A DNA stretch of 64,000 nt from Subtercola frigoramans. Lineage in GTDB: Bacteria > Actinomycetota > Actinomycetes > Actinomycetales > Microbacteriaceae. Both the position numbers and the translations under genes were made by a program. The notes under the pieces were generated by a model. That model was not told where the DNA came from and ran no database searches. It was given only the letters and a program-made list of their open reading frames with translations. Location: NCBI RefSeq assembly GCF_016907385.1, contig NZ_JAFBBU010000001.1, positions 992,001-1,056,000 of the forward strand. The letters run 5' to 3'. Shown piece after piece: positions 20,481 to 29,626 of the stretch (position 1 is its first letter; each line of letters begins with the position of its first letter).

Positions 20481-21308
20481 ATGGCTTTTCGCACCTCGAT
20501 CTACAAGACTCCCGACGAGCTCCGACTGATGGTCGCGCCGGGCCTCGCGACCCTCGCCTCACTCGACGCAGTGCGAGAGGCCATCAGGCCCGGTGTCACC
20601 ACGCTCGAGCTCGATTCGGTCGCCGATGCTGCCATCCGTGGCCTCGGTGGGCGGTCCAACTTCCAGATGGTGCCCGGTTACCGGCACACCATCTGTGCGT
20701 CGGTCAATGAGAACGTCGTGCACGGCATACCGGATGACCGGCCCCTCGCGCCCGGAGACATCGTGTCGATCGACTCGGGTGCCGATGTGGGCGGCTGGAG
20801 CGGCGACTCAGCGATGACCATCGTCGTGCCGGGCGCACGTCCCGAGGTGTCGGCGCCCCGTCAACACCTCAGCGACGTCACTGAAGCATCGCTCTGGCAC
20901 GGCATCGCCCGGCTTGCTACAGCGAAGCATCTCAACGAGGTCGGTGCAGCCATCGAGGAGTACATCGACTCCGAGGGCGAGTTCGGCATTCTGACCGACT
21001 ACATCGGCCACGGAATCGGGCGGAGCATGCACGAGGACCCACCGGTGTACAACTACCGGGTCCGCGCAAAGGGCCCCTCTGTGAGGCCCGGCCTCGTGGT
21101 GGCCATCGAGCCGATGGTGACCTCAGGGGGCATCGACACGCTGACACTCGACGACGACTGGACTGTCGCCACCGCAGACGGCAGCATGTCCGCACACTGG
21201 GAGCATTCCGTCGCCGTGCACGCCGGCGGGATCTGGGTGCTGACCGCAGCGGACGGGGGCGCGTCGAAGCTGGCGCCCCTGGGCGTCCGCCCGGTGCCGA
21301 TTTCCTGA
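20481..21308 (+). CDS. map: Methionine aminopeptidase, type I
   Basis: Removes the initiator methionine from nascent proteins using two metal ions. It has 275 residues. The metal ligands are recognisable: the two Asp in SIDSGADVGGWSGDSAM, the His in GHGIGRSMHEDP, the Glu in AIEPMV and the Glu in AHWEHSVAV. It lies 27 bases after adk. In related genomes infA usually follows; here the mannitol PTS locus intervenes. Its stop codon is inside the first copy of a 15-bp tandem repeat. Confidence 0.96.
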   Translation: MAFRTSIYKTPDELRLMVAPGLATLASLDAVREAIRPGVTTLELDSVADAAIRGLGGRSNFQMVPGYRHTICASVNENVVHGIPDDRPLAPGDIVSIDSGADVGGWSGDSAMTIVVPGARPEVSAPRQHLSDVTEASLWHGIARLATAKHLNEVGAAIEEYIDSEGEFGILTDYIGHGIGRSMHEDPPVYNYRVRAKGPSVRPGLVVAIEPMVTSGGIDTLTLDDDWTVATADGSMSAHWEHSVAVHAGGIWVLTAADGGASKLAPLGVRPVPIS

Positions 21309-21347
21309 GCACAGTCGTCCTGAGCACAGTCATCCTGAGCGCTGTCT
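21303..21347 (+). repeat. Three 15-bp tandem repeats at the end of map
   Basis: TCCTGAGCACAGTCG (21303-21317) is repeated as TCCTGAGCACAGTCA (21318-21332) and TCCTGAGCGCTGTCT (21333-21347). The map stop codon lies in the first unit, so the array looks like a slippage expansion of the gene's last bases. It lies between the convergent genes map and mtlR. Confidence 0.75.
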
Positions 21348-21376
21348 GCCTGGTCCCAGAGGGTCTGCCGTCTTCC

Positions 21377-23290
21377 CTACGCGTCCATCAGGTGCACGAG
21401 CTGTTCGATGAACGACGTGAAGTTCGGAGACGCTCGCACCAGCTGCTGCACGTCGTCATGGTCAGAGAAGACTTCGACGAACTGGTCGAAGATCGTCTGG
21501 AAGGAATTGCGGCCGTTGCTGCTGAACGCGATCAGCGCAACCACGCTGACCCGGTTCTCGCCCCAGGCCATCGGAGTGTCATTGAGGGCGATCGCGATTG
21601 CGGTCCTGGTCGCGGTCATCAGCATCGAATGCGGCACGGCAACCGAGTCGGTGAAGGCCGTCGATGACATCTGCTCGCGGGTGATGGCCGCGTCGATGTA
21701 GTCGTTGTCGATGATGCCTGCCCCGAGCATCCGTTCGCCCAGCTGGCGGATCATGTCTGCCTCTGATGTTGCCCGCAGATTGCGAACGAACAGATCTTCG
21801 CTGAAGTACAGGAGCAATTCGTCTTTGAGCTGCCGGCGTCGCTGGCCACGCCTTATCCGGCTTGCTGCCTTGCGGATGCTCTCGACGTCGGCGTCGGTGA
21901 GAAACGGTTGCACGAGCACGACGTTCTCGGTCAGTGCGAGCGCGGGCACCGTTGTGATCACCAGGTCGGTGGAGATCTCGCTGCGGTCGACATCGGTTCG
22001 TGTGATGATCTTGTCGACGCGCACCTGGTCGCCGAGCGCGTGCTCGAGCCGGCGCAGCATCATCAGGTGGATGTCGTGGTAGTTCGGGAACACCAGAGTG
22101 CAGGTGACCATTTCTTCGCGCCGGGCCTGCCGTTCGAGGTGCGAACCGACGTGCAGGGCGATATAGGCGATCTCGTCGTCGTTGATCGTGATGCTCTCGC
22201 GCTGCTGGATCTCGCTCGCGATGTAGACGGCGAGTTCATAGGTCATCGGGTAGGAGGTCTTGATCGAACGAGTCATCGGATTTCGCGAGAACGAACTGAC
22301 CCTGGCTCTGGCGACCAGGTTGCGCACGTGCAGGGCCAGCCGTACCGCGAACTCGTCGTCGTCGAGATCGATCAGGTATTGGGCGCTGGCCTGCTTCGCA
22401 ACAAGTCTGATGAACTCGACGTCGTCGGTGAGGCCGAGTTCGTCGGTCTGCACCGGTGCGGGCAGGTCGTGCCCCGGCGTGATCACTCGGGTCGTGAGCA
22501 GGAGCACGATGTGATCGAGGTCGGCGTTCGGCAACGAGACTCCGAAGTGCCGGTCGACGAGCGTCAGGATGCCCGCGGCCACGTCGGACTGGCCAGACAC
22601 CGGTGCACTGGCTGACTCGAGGAACTGGTCTTTTGAGATGCGGTCCACCGCGATGGCTACGTGCAGCATCACGCTGTCGAGTCCGTATTCATTGATGAAG
22701 TACCCGCCGGAGTCGAGGAGTTCGAGCAGCTCGGTCTTGAAGTCTGCCAGGTTTTCCGAGGCGAATTCGTTCTGGATCCGTTCGATCTCGAGAAAACCGC
22801 GGGCGCTCTCCTCACGGAACATCTTGCTGATGAGCGCGCGTCGATCCTCTTCAGACCCTGTGATCTGAAGCAGGCTGCCCTGGCGGCCCAGCGACAGGTT
22901 CGACCCAGCGAGGAGAGGGCGGATCTTGCGGAGATCGGCCTCGAGCGTCGAATCGCTCACGAAGAGACGTGCGGCCAGCTCGTACAGGTCGAGGCCGTCG
23001 GGAGCATCGAGCAGCCGGCGGACGACATGGTACAGCCGGTCTCCTGGCGTCTCCGGTTCGCTTGCCCTGGTGCGTGTCGAGAGGTACCCAGCGTAGGCCT
23101 CGCGGTTCAGCCGGTAGCCCTCAGCGGAGGACGCGATGATGTCGAGCGGCTCGGCTGCAGATTTTGCGGCCGTCACGTAGCTCCGGACGCTGCGTGTCGT
23201 GACACCCAGGCGATCCGCCAGCTGCGCTGAGGTGATCCAGCCGGAGGATTCGGCCAGGTACTCCAGTAATCGCTGGCGTTTGTCAGCCAT
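21377..23290 (-). CDS. mtlR: MtlR-type PTS-controlled transcriptional activator of mannitol genes
   Basis: A 637-residue regulator with the MtlR/BglG-like architecture. N-terminal winged helices have TSAQLADRLGVTTRSVRSYV at about residues 20-39 and a second HTH at about 100-125. Two PRD domains with conserved His (LHVAIAVDRI, then YIALHVGSHLER) follow. Next come an EIIB-Gat-like domain starting near Cys397 and a C-terminal EIIA-Mtl-like domain with His554 in DSVAVPHS. All phosphorylatable residues appear intact. It is divergent from the mannitol operon, which it probably activates in response to PTS phosphorylation. Confidence 0.88.
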   Translation of the reverse strand: MADKRQRLLEYLAESSGWITSAQLADRLGVTTRSVRSYVTAAKSAAEPLDIIASSAEGYRLNREAYAGYLSTRTRASEPETPGDRLYHVVRRLLDAPDGLDLYELAARLFVSDSTLEADLRKIRPLLAGSNLSLGRQGSLLQITGSEEDRRALISKMFREESARGFLEIERIQNEFASENLADFKTELLELLDSGGYFINEYGLDSVMLHVAIAVDRISKDQFLESASAPVSGQSDVAAGILTLVDRHFGVSLPNADLDHIVLLLTTRVITPGHDLPAPVQTDELGLTDDVEFIRLVAKQASAQYLIDLDDDEFAVRLALHVRNLVARARVSSFSRNPMTRSIKTSYPMTYELAVYIASEIQQRESITINDDEIAYIALHVGSHLERQARREEMVTCTLVFPNYHDIHLMMLRRLEHALGDQVRVDKIITRTDVDRSEISTDLVITTVPALALTENVVLVQPFLTDADVESIRKAASRIRRGQRRRQLKDELLLYFSEDLFVRNLRATSEADMIRQLGERMLGAGIIDNDYIDAAITREQMSSTAFTDSVAVPHSMLMTATRTAIAIALNDTPMAWGENRVSVVALIAFSSNGRNSFQTIFDQFVEVFSDHDDVQQLVRASPNFTSFIEQLVHLMDA

Positions 23291-23320
23291 GTGTGTAACC
23301 CGTCATTGGAGAAACTCTAG

Positions 23321-23471
23321 ACACCTTTCGGTGTGTCGGTAGCCGCATAGCCCGATGATTTCGCACATTTCCGCAGGGGCGGAAGGATTCCTGCTGGAAG
23401 CGAGGAGCGAATCCGCCGCACACTTACTTGTGCACAGCCTGTACAGGCACCGAATTCTTGCACAGAGCAAG
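23321..23471. promoter_or_regulatory. mtlR / mannitol-operon divergent control region with several palindromes
   Basis: The 216-base intergenic stretch (23291-23506) contains several dyads. They are ACACC-TTTC-GGTGT (23321-23334), TTCCGC-AGGG-GCGGAA (23369-23384), TGTGCACA (23429-23436), CCTGTACAGG (23438-23447) and CTTGC-ACAGA-GCAAG (23457-23471). No unambiguous -35/-10 pair was recognised. These are candidates for the MtlR activator site and a catabolite-control site; the assignment is inference. Confidence 0.4.
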
Positions 23472-23506
23472 ACGGACCAGCACGATCGCGCAAGGGGGCG
23501 AGAAAC

Positions 23507-23839
23507 GTGAAGAGGATCCTTGTCGTCTGCGGCGCAGGCGCATCGAGCACATTCCTGGTCCACCGCATGCGCAAGGTGGCAGCGATGAGAGGTCTCGAAC
23601 TCATCATCACGGCCACCAGCCAGAGCGAGATGGCCCAGGCCATTGCAGACTGCGATGCCCTGCTCGTCGGCCCGCACCTGGCACCGGAGTTCGCAGTGCT
23701 GGCGGCGTCAGCGCGGTCAGAAGGTGTGCCGAGTGCGCTGCTGCCCTCAACGGTCTTTTCGGCCGGGGGAGATGACGAAGCCCTCACCCTCGCCCTCACT
23801 CTCTTCGATCACCCACAGACAGAAAGCGTGCTCTCATGA
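23507..23839 (+). CDS. Stand-alone PTS EIIB-like protein (lactose/cellobiose type)
   Basis: A 110-residue protein starting MKRILVVCGAGASSTFLVHR. The cysteine followed by a GAGASS phosphate loop near residue 8 is the EIIB phosphorylation site of the Lac/Cel type. It starts at GTG 23507, the first gene of the mannitol operon, and overlaps ptsH by four bases. MtlA in the same operon already has its own EIIB domain and no matching EIIC is encoded here. This protein is therefore either a regulatory phosphocarrier or serves a permease elsewhere. Confidence 0.75.
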   Translation: MKRILVVCGAGASSTFLVHRMRKVAAMRGLELIITATSQSEMAQAIADCDALLVGPHLAPEFAVLAASARSEGVPSALLPSTVFSAGGDDEALTLALTLFDHPQTESVLS

Positions 23840-24105
23840 CGGAACGAACTGCACTCATCGCCTCGGCGCACGGACTGCACGCCAGGCCGGCGTCGCTCTT
23901 CACCCAGGCCGTCGCAAAGTCGGGCGTGAAGGTCACGATTTCGAAACCCGAAAGCAAGACGGTCAATGCCGCCAGTATTCTCGGCGTCATCTCGCTCGGA
24001 ATCGAGAGCGGTGACACTGTGACGTTGAGCACAGAGGGCGACGAGTCCGCCAGCGTTCTCGACGACCTCGTCGCACTGCTCGAGAGGGACCTCGATGCTG
24101 AGTGA
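23836..24105 (+). CDS. ptsH: Phosphocarrier protein HPr
   Basis: General PTS phosphocarrier that passes phosphate from enzyme I to sugar-specific EIIA proteins. It has 89 residues with active-site His15 in AHGLHARPAS. The region around Ser47 (VNAASILGVISL) corresponds to the regulatory serine site of firmicute HPr; no HPr kinase is seen here. It is embedded in the mannitol operon, overlapping the EIIB gene by 4 bases and ptsI by 11 bases. Confidence 0.93.
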   Translation: MTERTALIASAHGLHARPASLFTQAVAKSGVKVTISKPESKTVNAASILGVISLGIESGDTVTLSTEGDESASVLDDLVALLERDLDAE

Positions 24106-25843
24106 CAAGCAAGGCGCGGCTGTGCTGGATGCACCTGTGTCTCACCGTCTCCAGGGTTCCGGTATCGGCCGGGGTCTTGCAGTCGGTGTTGTGGCCCGGA
24201 TGCCCGAACCCCTGCCTGAACCCTCGAATTCGCCGAGCGGGCTGACACCGGGCGCTGAAGCAACCCGAGCGACGGCGGCGCTCGCCGCCACCGCGACAGA
24301 CATCCGCGTCAGGGCCGAGAGCGCCGGCGGCACCGCGGGTGATGTTCTCCAGGCTCAGGCGTACATGGCCGAAGACCCGACCCTCCTCGAGGATGTCGAG
24401 GCGCGGGTACTCAGTGGCCTGACGGCCGAACGTGCTGTCTTCGAAGCCTTCGCCGGATTTCGCGAACTCCTGGTGGGCATGGGCGGGTACATGGCCGAGC
24501 GGGCAACCGACCTCGACGACATCTCCCAGCGCACAGTGGCACTGCTGCAGGGAGTTGCAGCTCCTGGCATTCCCGACCCCGGGCATCCATTCGTGCTTGT
24601 TGCACGAGACCTCGCGCCAGCAGACACGGCTCTTCTCGACCTCACCACGGTTCTTGCGCTCGTGACAAGCGAGGGTGGGCCGACCTCCCACACGGCGATC
24701 CTTGCCAGGGACAAAGCCATCGTCGCGGTTGTGGGTGTGGCGGGCGCCGATGAACTCAGGGACGGCCAGGTGGTGATCGTCGACGCCGCGACCGGCACGA
24801 TCGTCGCCTCAGCCAGCGAAGACGAGGTGGCAGCGGCGCACGCGGACCTCCTGGAGCGGAGCACTCGCACGTCGGCCCTCACCGGCGCCGGCATGATGGC
24901 AGACGGCACGCTGGTCCCGCTACTGGCCAATCTGGGTTCTGCGGCCGCAGCGGCCGACGCCGTTGCCAAGGGCGCGGAGGGCGTCGGGCTCTTCCGCACC
25001 GAGTTCCTCTTTCTCGACCAGGCCGAGGCTCCGACCGTCGAAGCGCAGCAGGCCGAGTACACAGCGCTGTTGTCCGCGTTCGCCGGTCGGAAGGTCGTCG
25101 TCCGCGCGCTCGACGCGGGCGCCGACAAGCCGTTGAGCTTTCTGAACGACGCTGCGGAGGAGAATCCCGCACTCGGACTGCGCGGCCTTCGGGCACTCAG
25201 GGCGAACGAGCAGATCCTGCGCGACCAGCTCACGGCACTGGCCAACGCGGCCGCCGTCACCGATGCCGATCTCTGGGTGATGGCCCCGATGGTCTCGACC
25301 GTCGAGGAGACCCGGTACTTCACCGCCCTCGGGCGTGAGCTCGGGCTCCAGACACTCGGCGTCATGGTCGAGGTTCCGTCTGCGGCGCTGCTGGCCGACC
25401 GGATTCTCGCCGACGCCGATTTTGCGAGCATCGGCACCAACGACCTCACCCAGTACACCCTCGCTGCAGATCGTCTGCTCGGGTCGGTCGCCGCCTTCCA
25501 GGATCCCTGGCACCCGGCCGTGCTCCGACTCGTCGGAGAAGTCGGCCGCGCTGGCGCAGCCCTCGGCAAGCCCGTCGGAGTCTGCGGTGAGGCGGCAGCC
25601 GACCCGCTGCTGGCCGTCGTGCTGGTCGGCCTCGGCGTGACGAGCCTATCGATGTCGCCGGCCGCCCTGGCCGATGTGCGGGGCGAACTCGCGCTCTACT
25701 CCCTCGAGCAGGCCCAGCAGTTCGCCGCGGTCGCGCTCGCGGCGAACTCGGCATTCGAAGCCAAGGCTGCTGTGGTCGAGGCGCTCTCAGATTCACCAAC
25801 CCACCCTGAAACACCCACTCACAATGAAGGAGCACGGCAATGA
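24095..25843 (+). CDS. ptsI: PTS enzyme I (phosphoenolpyruvate-protein phosphotransferase)
   Basis: Autophosphorylates from PEP and phosphorylates HPr. It has 582 residues. The phosphohistidine domain carries His199 in GGPTSHTAILARD. The C-terminal PEP-binding barrel has GVGLFRTEFLFLD, DAGADKPL, NPALGLRGLR, IGTNDLTQYTLAADR and the cysteine in VGVCGEAAADP. The ATG at 24095 lies inside the end of ptsH, and the stop overlaps mtlA by four bases. ptsHI together with mannitol genes suggests this operon supplies its own general PTS proteins. Confidence 0.95.
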   Translation: MLSDKQGAAVLDAPVSHRLQGSGIGRGLAVGVVARMPEPLPEPSNSPSGLTPGAEATRATAALAATATDIRVRAESAGGTAGDVLQAQAYMAEDPTLLEDVEARVLSGLTAERAVFEAFAGFRELLVGMGGYMAERATDLDDISQRTVALLQGVAAPGIPDPGHPFVLVARDLAPADTALLDLTTVLALVTSEGGPTSHTAILARDKAIVAVVGVAGADELRDGQVVIVDAATGTIVASASEDEVAAAHADLLERSTRTSALTGAGMMADGTLVPLLANLGSAAAAADAVAKGAEGVGLFRTEFLFLDQAEAPTVEAQQAEYTALLSAFAGRKVVVRALDAGADKPLSFLNDAAEENPALGLRGLRALRANEQILRDQLTALANAAAVTDADLWVMAPMVSTVEETRYFTALGRELGLQTLGVMVEVPSAALLADRILADADFASIGTNDLTQYTLAADRLLGSVAAFQDPWHPAVLRLVGEVGRAGAALGKPVGVCGEAAADPLLAVVLVGLGVTSLSMSPAALADVRGELALYSLEQAQQFAAVALAANSAFEAKAAVVEALSDSPTHPETPTHNEGARQ

Positions 25844-27459
25844 CAACGTTGTCACAACCACAGACCAGCGGCCCAGGCGCTGCCACTAAGCCAGGGGGTG
25901 CCAGGGTCGCCGTCCAGCGATTCGGTACCTTCCTCAGCGGAATGGTCATGCCGAACATTGCCGCGTTCATCGCCTGGGGTCTCATCACGGCCCTGTTCAT
26001 CAAGACCGGCTGGCTGGCGCAGTTCGGAATCCTGGTTCCCGTCGTCGGCGGGTTCCCCAATGCCGACGGCACGGAGAACGTCGGTCTGGTCGGCCCGATG
26101 ATCACCTACCTGCTGCCCCTGCTCATTGCGAACACGGGTGGGCGGATGATCTACAGCACACGAGGCGGCGTCGTCGCCGTCGTCGCGACAATGGGTGTCA
26201 TCGTGGGCAGCCCCGTTCCCATGTTCATCGGCGCAATGGTCATGGGCCCGCTGGCGGCCTGGATCATGAAGCAGGTCGACAAGGTCTGGGCGAACAAGAT
26301 CAAGCCCGGGTTCGAGATGCTCGTCGACAACTTCTCGGCCGGTATTCTCGGCGCGATCCTCGCGATCGCCGGGTTCTTCCTGGTGGCTCCGCTGATCACC
26401 GCGCTGAGTGCTGCACTCGAGTCGGCTGTGAACTGGCTCGTCTCGCTCTCGCTGTTGCCGTTGGCGAGCATCCTGGTCGAGCCGGGCAAGGTGCTGTTCT
26501 TGAACAACGCGATCAACCACGGCGTCTTCACCCCGCTGGGCGTGCAGCAGGTGGCGGAGAACGGCAAGAGCATCCTCTTCCTGATCGAGGCGAACCCCGG
26601 CCCCGGTGCCGGAATCCTGCTGGCCTTCGCGATCTTCGGTGTCGGTCTTGCCAAGGCGAGTGCTCCCGGTGCGTTCATCATCCAGTTCTTCGGCGGGATC
26701 CACGAGATCTACTTCCCCTATGTTCTGATGAAGCCGATGACGATCATCGCGGCCATCCTCGGTGGCATGACGGGTGTCTTCGTCAACGTGCTGTTCCAGA
26801 CCGGACTCAGGGCCCCCGCCTCACCCGGCAGCATCATCGCCGTGTTGATCCAGACCGCGCCCGACAGCTATGTCGGGGTCATCCTGTCGGTCATCCTCTC
26901 GGCTTCGGTGTCGTTCCTTGTGACCGCCGTCATTCTGCGCGCGACCCGCAAGCGCGACCTCGCGAACGAGAACGCCGGAGACCTGAGTGCGGCCATCGCG
27001 CAGACCGAGGCGAACAAGGGCAAATCGAGTTCTGTGTTGTCTCACCTGCAGGCCGACGGCCTGGCGAACGAAGACGCCGCCCTCCAGGCCATGGCCGCCC
27101 AGGGTGGGTTCGAGTCGGCCGAAGAGGTCGAGCGGATCCAGGAGGCGCAGAGCCTGACGGCGATTCACAACATCGTGTTCGCGTGCGACGCTGGAATGGG
27201 TTCGAGCGCGATGGGTGCATCGGTGCTGCGGAACAAGATCAAGAAGGCGGGCATCACTGACGTTACTGTGGTCAACAAGGCGATCAGCAACCTGACCGAC
27301 GACATCGACCTGGTGATCACTCACCAGGATCTGACGGCGCGGGCCCGCCAGCAGTCGCCGAGTGCAGAACATGTCTCGGTCGAGAATTTCATGTCGAGCC
27401 CGAAGTACGACGAGATCGTCGGGCTTCTGCAGAACCAGAGTCACAACCAAAAGGCGTAA
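25840..27459 (+). CDS. mtlA: PTS mannitol transporter subunit EIICB
   Basis: Imports mannitol and phosphorylates it to mannitol 1-phosphate. It has 539 residues. The membrane EIIC domain (about 25-375) contains FGTFLSGMVMPNIAAFIAWG, NNAINHGVFTPLG and the FFGGIHEIYFPY motif with the functional Glu. After a linker, the EIIB domain has Cys449 in NIVFACDAGMGSSAMGA. The EIIA domain is not fused but encoded by mtlF downstream. It overlaps ptsI by four bases. Confidence 0.95.
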   Translation: MTTLSQPQTSGPGAATKPGGARVAVQRFGTFLSGMVMPNIAAFIAWGLITALFIKTGWLAQFGILVPVVGGFPNADGTENVGLVGPMITYLLPLLIANTGGRMIYSTRGGVVAVVATMGVIVGSPVPMFIGAMVMGPLAAWIMKQVDKVWANKIKPGFEMLVDNFSAGILGAILAIAGFFLVAPLITALSAALESAVNWLVSLSLLPLASILVEPGKVLFLNNAINHGVFTPLGVQQVAENGKSILFLIEANPGPGAGILLAFAIFGVGLAKASAPGAFIIQFFGGIHEIYFPYVLMKPMTIIAAILGGMTGVFVNVLFQTGLRAPASPGSIIAVLIQTAPDSYVGVILSVILSASVSFLVTAVILRATRKRDLANENAGDLSAAIAQTEANKGKSSSVLSHLQADGLANEDAALQAMAAQGGFESAEEVERIQEAQSLTAIHNIVFACDAGMGSSAMGASVLRNKIKKAGITDVTVVNKAISNLTDDIDLVITHQDLTARARQQSPSAEHVSVENFMSSPKYDEIVGLLQNQSHNQKA

Positions 27460-27488
27460 GCCGCAGCCAGAAGGAGAACAGCAGTCTC

Positions 27489-27929
27489 ATGAGCGACACC
27501 GTACTCACCCTGAACTCGATCAAGATCAACGGCTCTGCCACCACCAAGGAAGAGGCGATCGCCGAGGCGAACGATCTCCTGCTTGCGGCGGGCGCCGTGA
27601 CAAACGGGTACCTGGAGTCGATGCTCGAGCGTGAGGCTTCTGTCTCCACCTATATGGGCAACTACCTGGCTATACCACATGGCACGAACGAGGGCAAAGA
27701 CGCGATTCTCGCCTCGGCGCTCTCGTTCGTGCGGTACGCCAAACCGATCGACTGGAACGGCGAAGAGGTGCGGTTCGTCGTCGGCATCGCCGGAAAAGAC
27801 GGCGGTCATCTCGACATCCTGTCGAAGATCGCCATCATCTTCAGTGATGAAGACGAAGTCGAGAAGCTGTTGAAAGCACCCAGCGACGAAGCAGTCTTCG
27901 CGCTGCTCGCCGATGTGAACGACGACTAG
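27489..27929 (+). CDS. mtlF: PTS mannitol EIIA component
   Basis: Transfers phosphate from HPr to the EIIB domain of MtlA. It has 146 residues. Active-site His64 is in YLAIPHGTNEG, within the PTS_EIIA type 2 fold; FVVGIAGKDGGHLDILSKIA is also typical. A clear Shine-Dalgarno (AGAAGGAGA) precedes the ATG. It lies between mtlA and mtlD. Confidence 0.94.
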   Translation: MSDTVLTLNSIKINGSATTKEEAIAEANDLLLAAGAVTNGYLESMLEREASVSTYMGNYLAIPHGTNEGKDAILASALSFVRYAKPIDWNGEEVRFVVGIAGKDGGHLDILSKIAIIFSDEDEVEKLLKAPSDEAVFALLADVNDD

Positions 27930-27943
27930 AAAAGGAAGACTTC

Positions 27944-29095
27944 GTGAAAGCCGTACATTTCGGGGCAGGCAACATCGGCCGGGGATTCGTCGGGCTGATC
28001 CTGCACAATGCCGGCTACGAGGTGGTGTTCGCCGATGTCAACGCCGAACTCATCGACACTCTGGCAGCATCGAGCAGCTACCGGGTCTTCGAGGTCGGCA
28101 TGGCTCCCAAGACGTGGACGGTGGACAACTACCGCGCGCTGAACAGCGCGAGCAACACCGACGCCGTGGTTGCAGAGATAGCGACGGCCGATATCGTCAC
28201 GACCGCGGTGGGGCCGAGCATCCTGCGCTTCATTGCGCCCCTCATCGCCCAGGCGCTCGTAGCCCGAGCCGCTTCGTTGCCGCCGCTTCAGGTCATGGCC
28301 TGTGAGAACGCCATCAACGCGACGGATGCCCTGCGGGAGCACGTCGTCTCCGAGCTCGGTGCCGAGGTTTTCGTCGGTGTCTCTGAGAGGGCTGTCTTCG
28401 CAAACACCGCCGTCGACCGCATCGTGCCGGCTCAGGTTCCCCACGCGGGCCTTGACGTCACCGTTGAAGACTTCTTCGAGTGGGCGATCGAGAGCGGGCC
28501 GTTCGGCGACAGCCTTCCCGAGATCGCCGAGGCGCACTTCGTACCCGATCTCGCCCCCTTCATCGAGCGCAAACTCTTCACCGTGAATACCGGTCATGCC
28601 GCGACGGCGTATCTCGGGTATCAAGCGGGATTGGCGACCATCGCTGAGGCGATCACTGTGCCCGAGATCTTCGCTGCGGTGAAAGCCGTGCTCGAGGAGA
28701 CCAAGGTTCTCCTCGTTGCCAAGCACGAGTTCGACGAAGACGTGCAGGAGGCGTACCTCGAGAAGAATCTCGCCCGATTCGCGAACCCGTACCTGCCCGA
28801 CACCGTCGAGAGGGTCGGCAGGGCGCCACTTCGCAAACTGAGTCTGAACGAGCGCTTCATCGGCCCGGCTGCGCAATTGGCCGAGCGCGGGATCGTTCCG
28901 TTTGCCCTGCTCGATGCCGTTCGGGCAGCGCTGAGGTTCGATTTCGCAGGCGACCCTGAAGCCGTTCGACTGCAGGGCATTCTCTCGGTCGCAACTGCCG
29001 AAGAGGCGACTGCAGAGATCACTGGGCTGGGGCCCGGGCATCCACTTTTCGCCAGTGTCGTGCAGGTCATCGAGTCGGTGCAATCGAACCGCTGA
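27944..29095 (+). CDS. mtlD: Mannitol-1-phosphate 5-dehydrogenase
   Basis: Oxidises mannitol 1-phosphate to fructose 6-phosphate with NAD, feeding glycolysis. It has 383 residues. The N-terminal NAD-binding motif is VHFGAGNIGRGFVGLIL at residues 3-19. VMACENAINATDALREHV and the catalytic region KLFTVNTGHAATAYLGY follow. The GTG start at 27944 has an AAAAGGAAG Shine-Dalgarno. It is the last gene of the mannitol operon. Confidence 0.95.
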   Translation: MKAVHFGAGNIGRGFVGLILHNAGYEVVFADVNAELIDTLAASSSYRVFEVGMAPKTWTVDNYRALNSASNTDAVVAEIATADIVTTAVGPSILRFIAPLIAQALVARAASLPPLQVMACENAINATDALREHVVSELGAEVFVGVSERAVFANTAVDRIVPAQVPHAGLDVTVEDFFEWAIESGPFGDSLPEIAEAHFVPDLAPFIERKLFTVNTGHAATAYLGYQAGLATIAEAITVPEIFAAVKAVLEETKVLLVAKHEFDEDVQEAYLEKNLARFANPYLPDTVERVGRAPLRKLSLNERFIGPAAQLAERGIVPFALLDAVRAALRFDFAGDPEAVRLQGILSVATAEEATAEITGLGPGHPLFASVVQVIESVQSNR

Positions 29096-29293
29096 AGACC
29101 GGCAATATACACCGTTCTTTATGGTAGGCTCGATCTTTGGTGTCTCCGGCGTGTTCACACGCGCTTTGCCCCTCTCTCACAACCTTCGCGATCACGTGTG
29201 GGTTTCGAACGAAGCGGCGCGGCACCGACAAGAAGAACGCACGACCAGCAGTCACTATTTCAGTGAAACGCAATTTATAGCAGACAGTGAGTT

Positions 29294-29515
29294 ATGGCCA
29301 AAAAAGACGGTGTCATCGAGATCGAGGGCGCAGTGGTCGAGGCTCTTCCCAACGCGATGTTTCGTGTTGAGTTGACCAACGGACACAGAGTTCTTGCCCA
29401 CATTTCGGGCAAGATGCGACAGCACTACATCCGCATCCTCCCAGAGGACCGCGTGATTGTGGAGCTCAGCCCCTATGACCTCACCCGTGGTCGTATCGTT
29501 TACCGGTACAAATGA
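29294..29515 (+). CDS. infA: Translation initiation factor IF-1
   Basis: S1/OB-fold protein that occupies the 30S A site during initiation. It has 73 residues: [20 protein letters not shown], the [20 protein letters not shown] equivalent, and [20 protein letters not shown], ending RIVYRYK. The upstream 198-base spacer after mtlD has a stem TCACT-ATTTC-AGTGA shortly before the start and no strong Shine-Dalgarno. It opens the alpha-operon-like cluster. Confidence 0.97.
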   Translation: MAKKDGVIEIEGAVVEALPNAMFRVELTNGHRVLAHISGKMRQHYIRILPEDRVIVELSPYDLTRGRIVYRYK

Positions 29516-29626
29516 GCCGCCGCTACAAACAAGCCCACTGAATGGTCCCGCTTCACCCGAAGCGACAGCTGGAAAGTAACGGCCGGATCGAACTGAACCG
29601 GTACGAAGACAGCGAAAAAGGAAATC

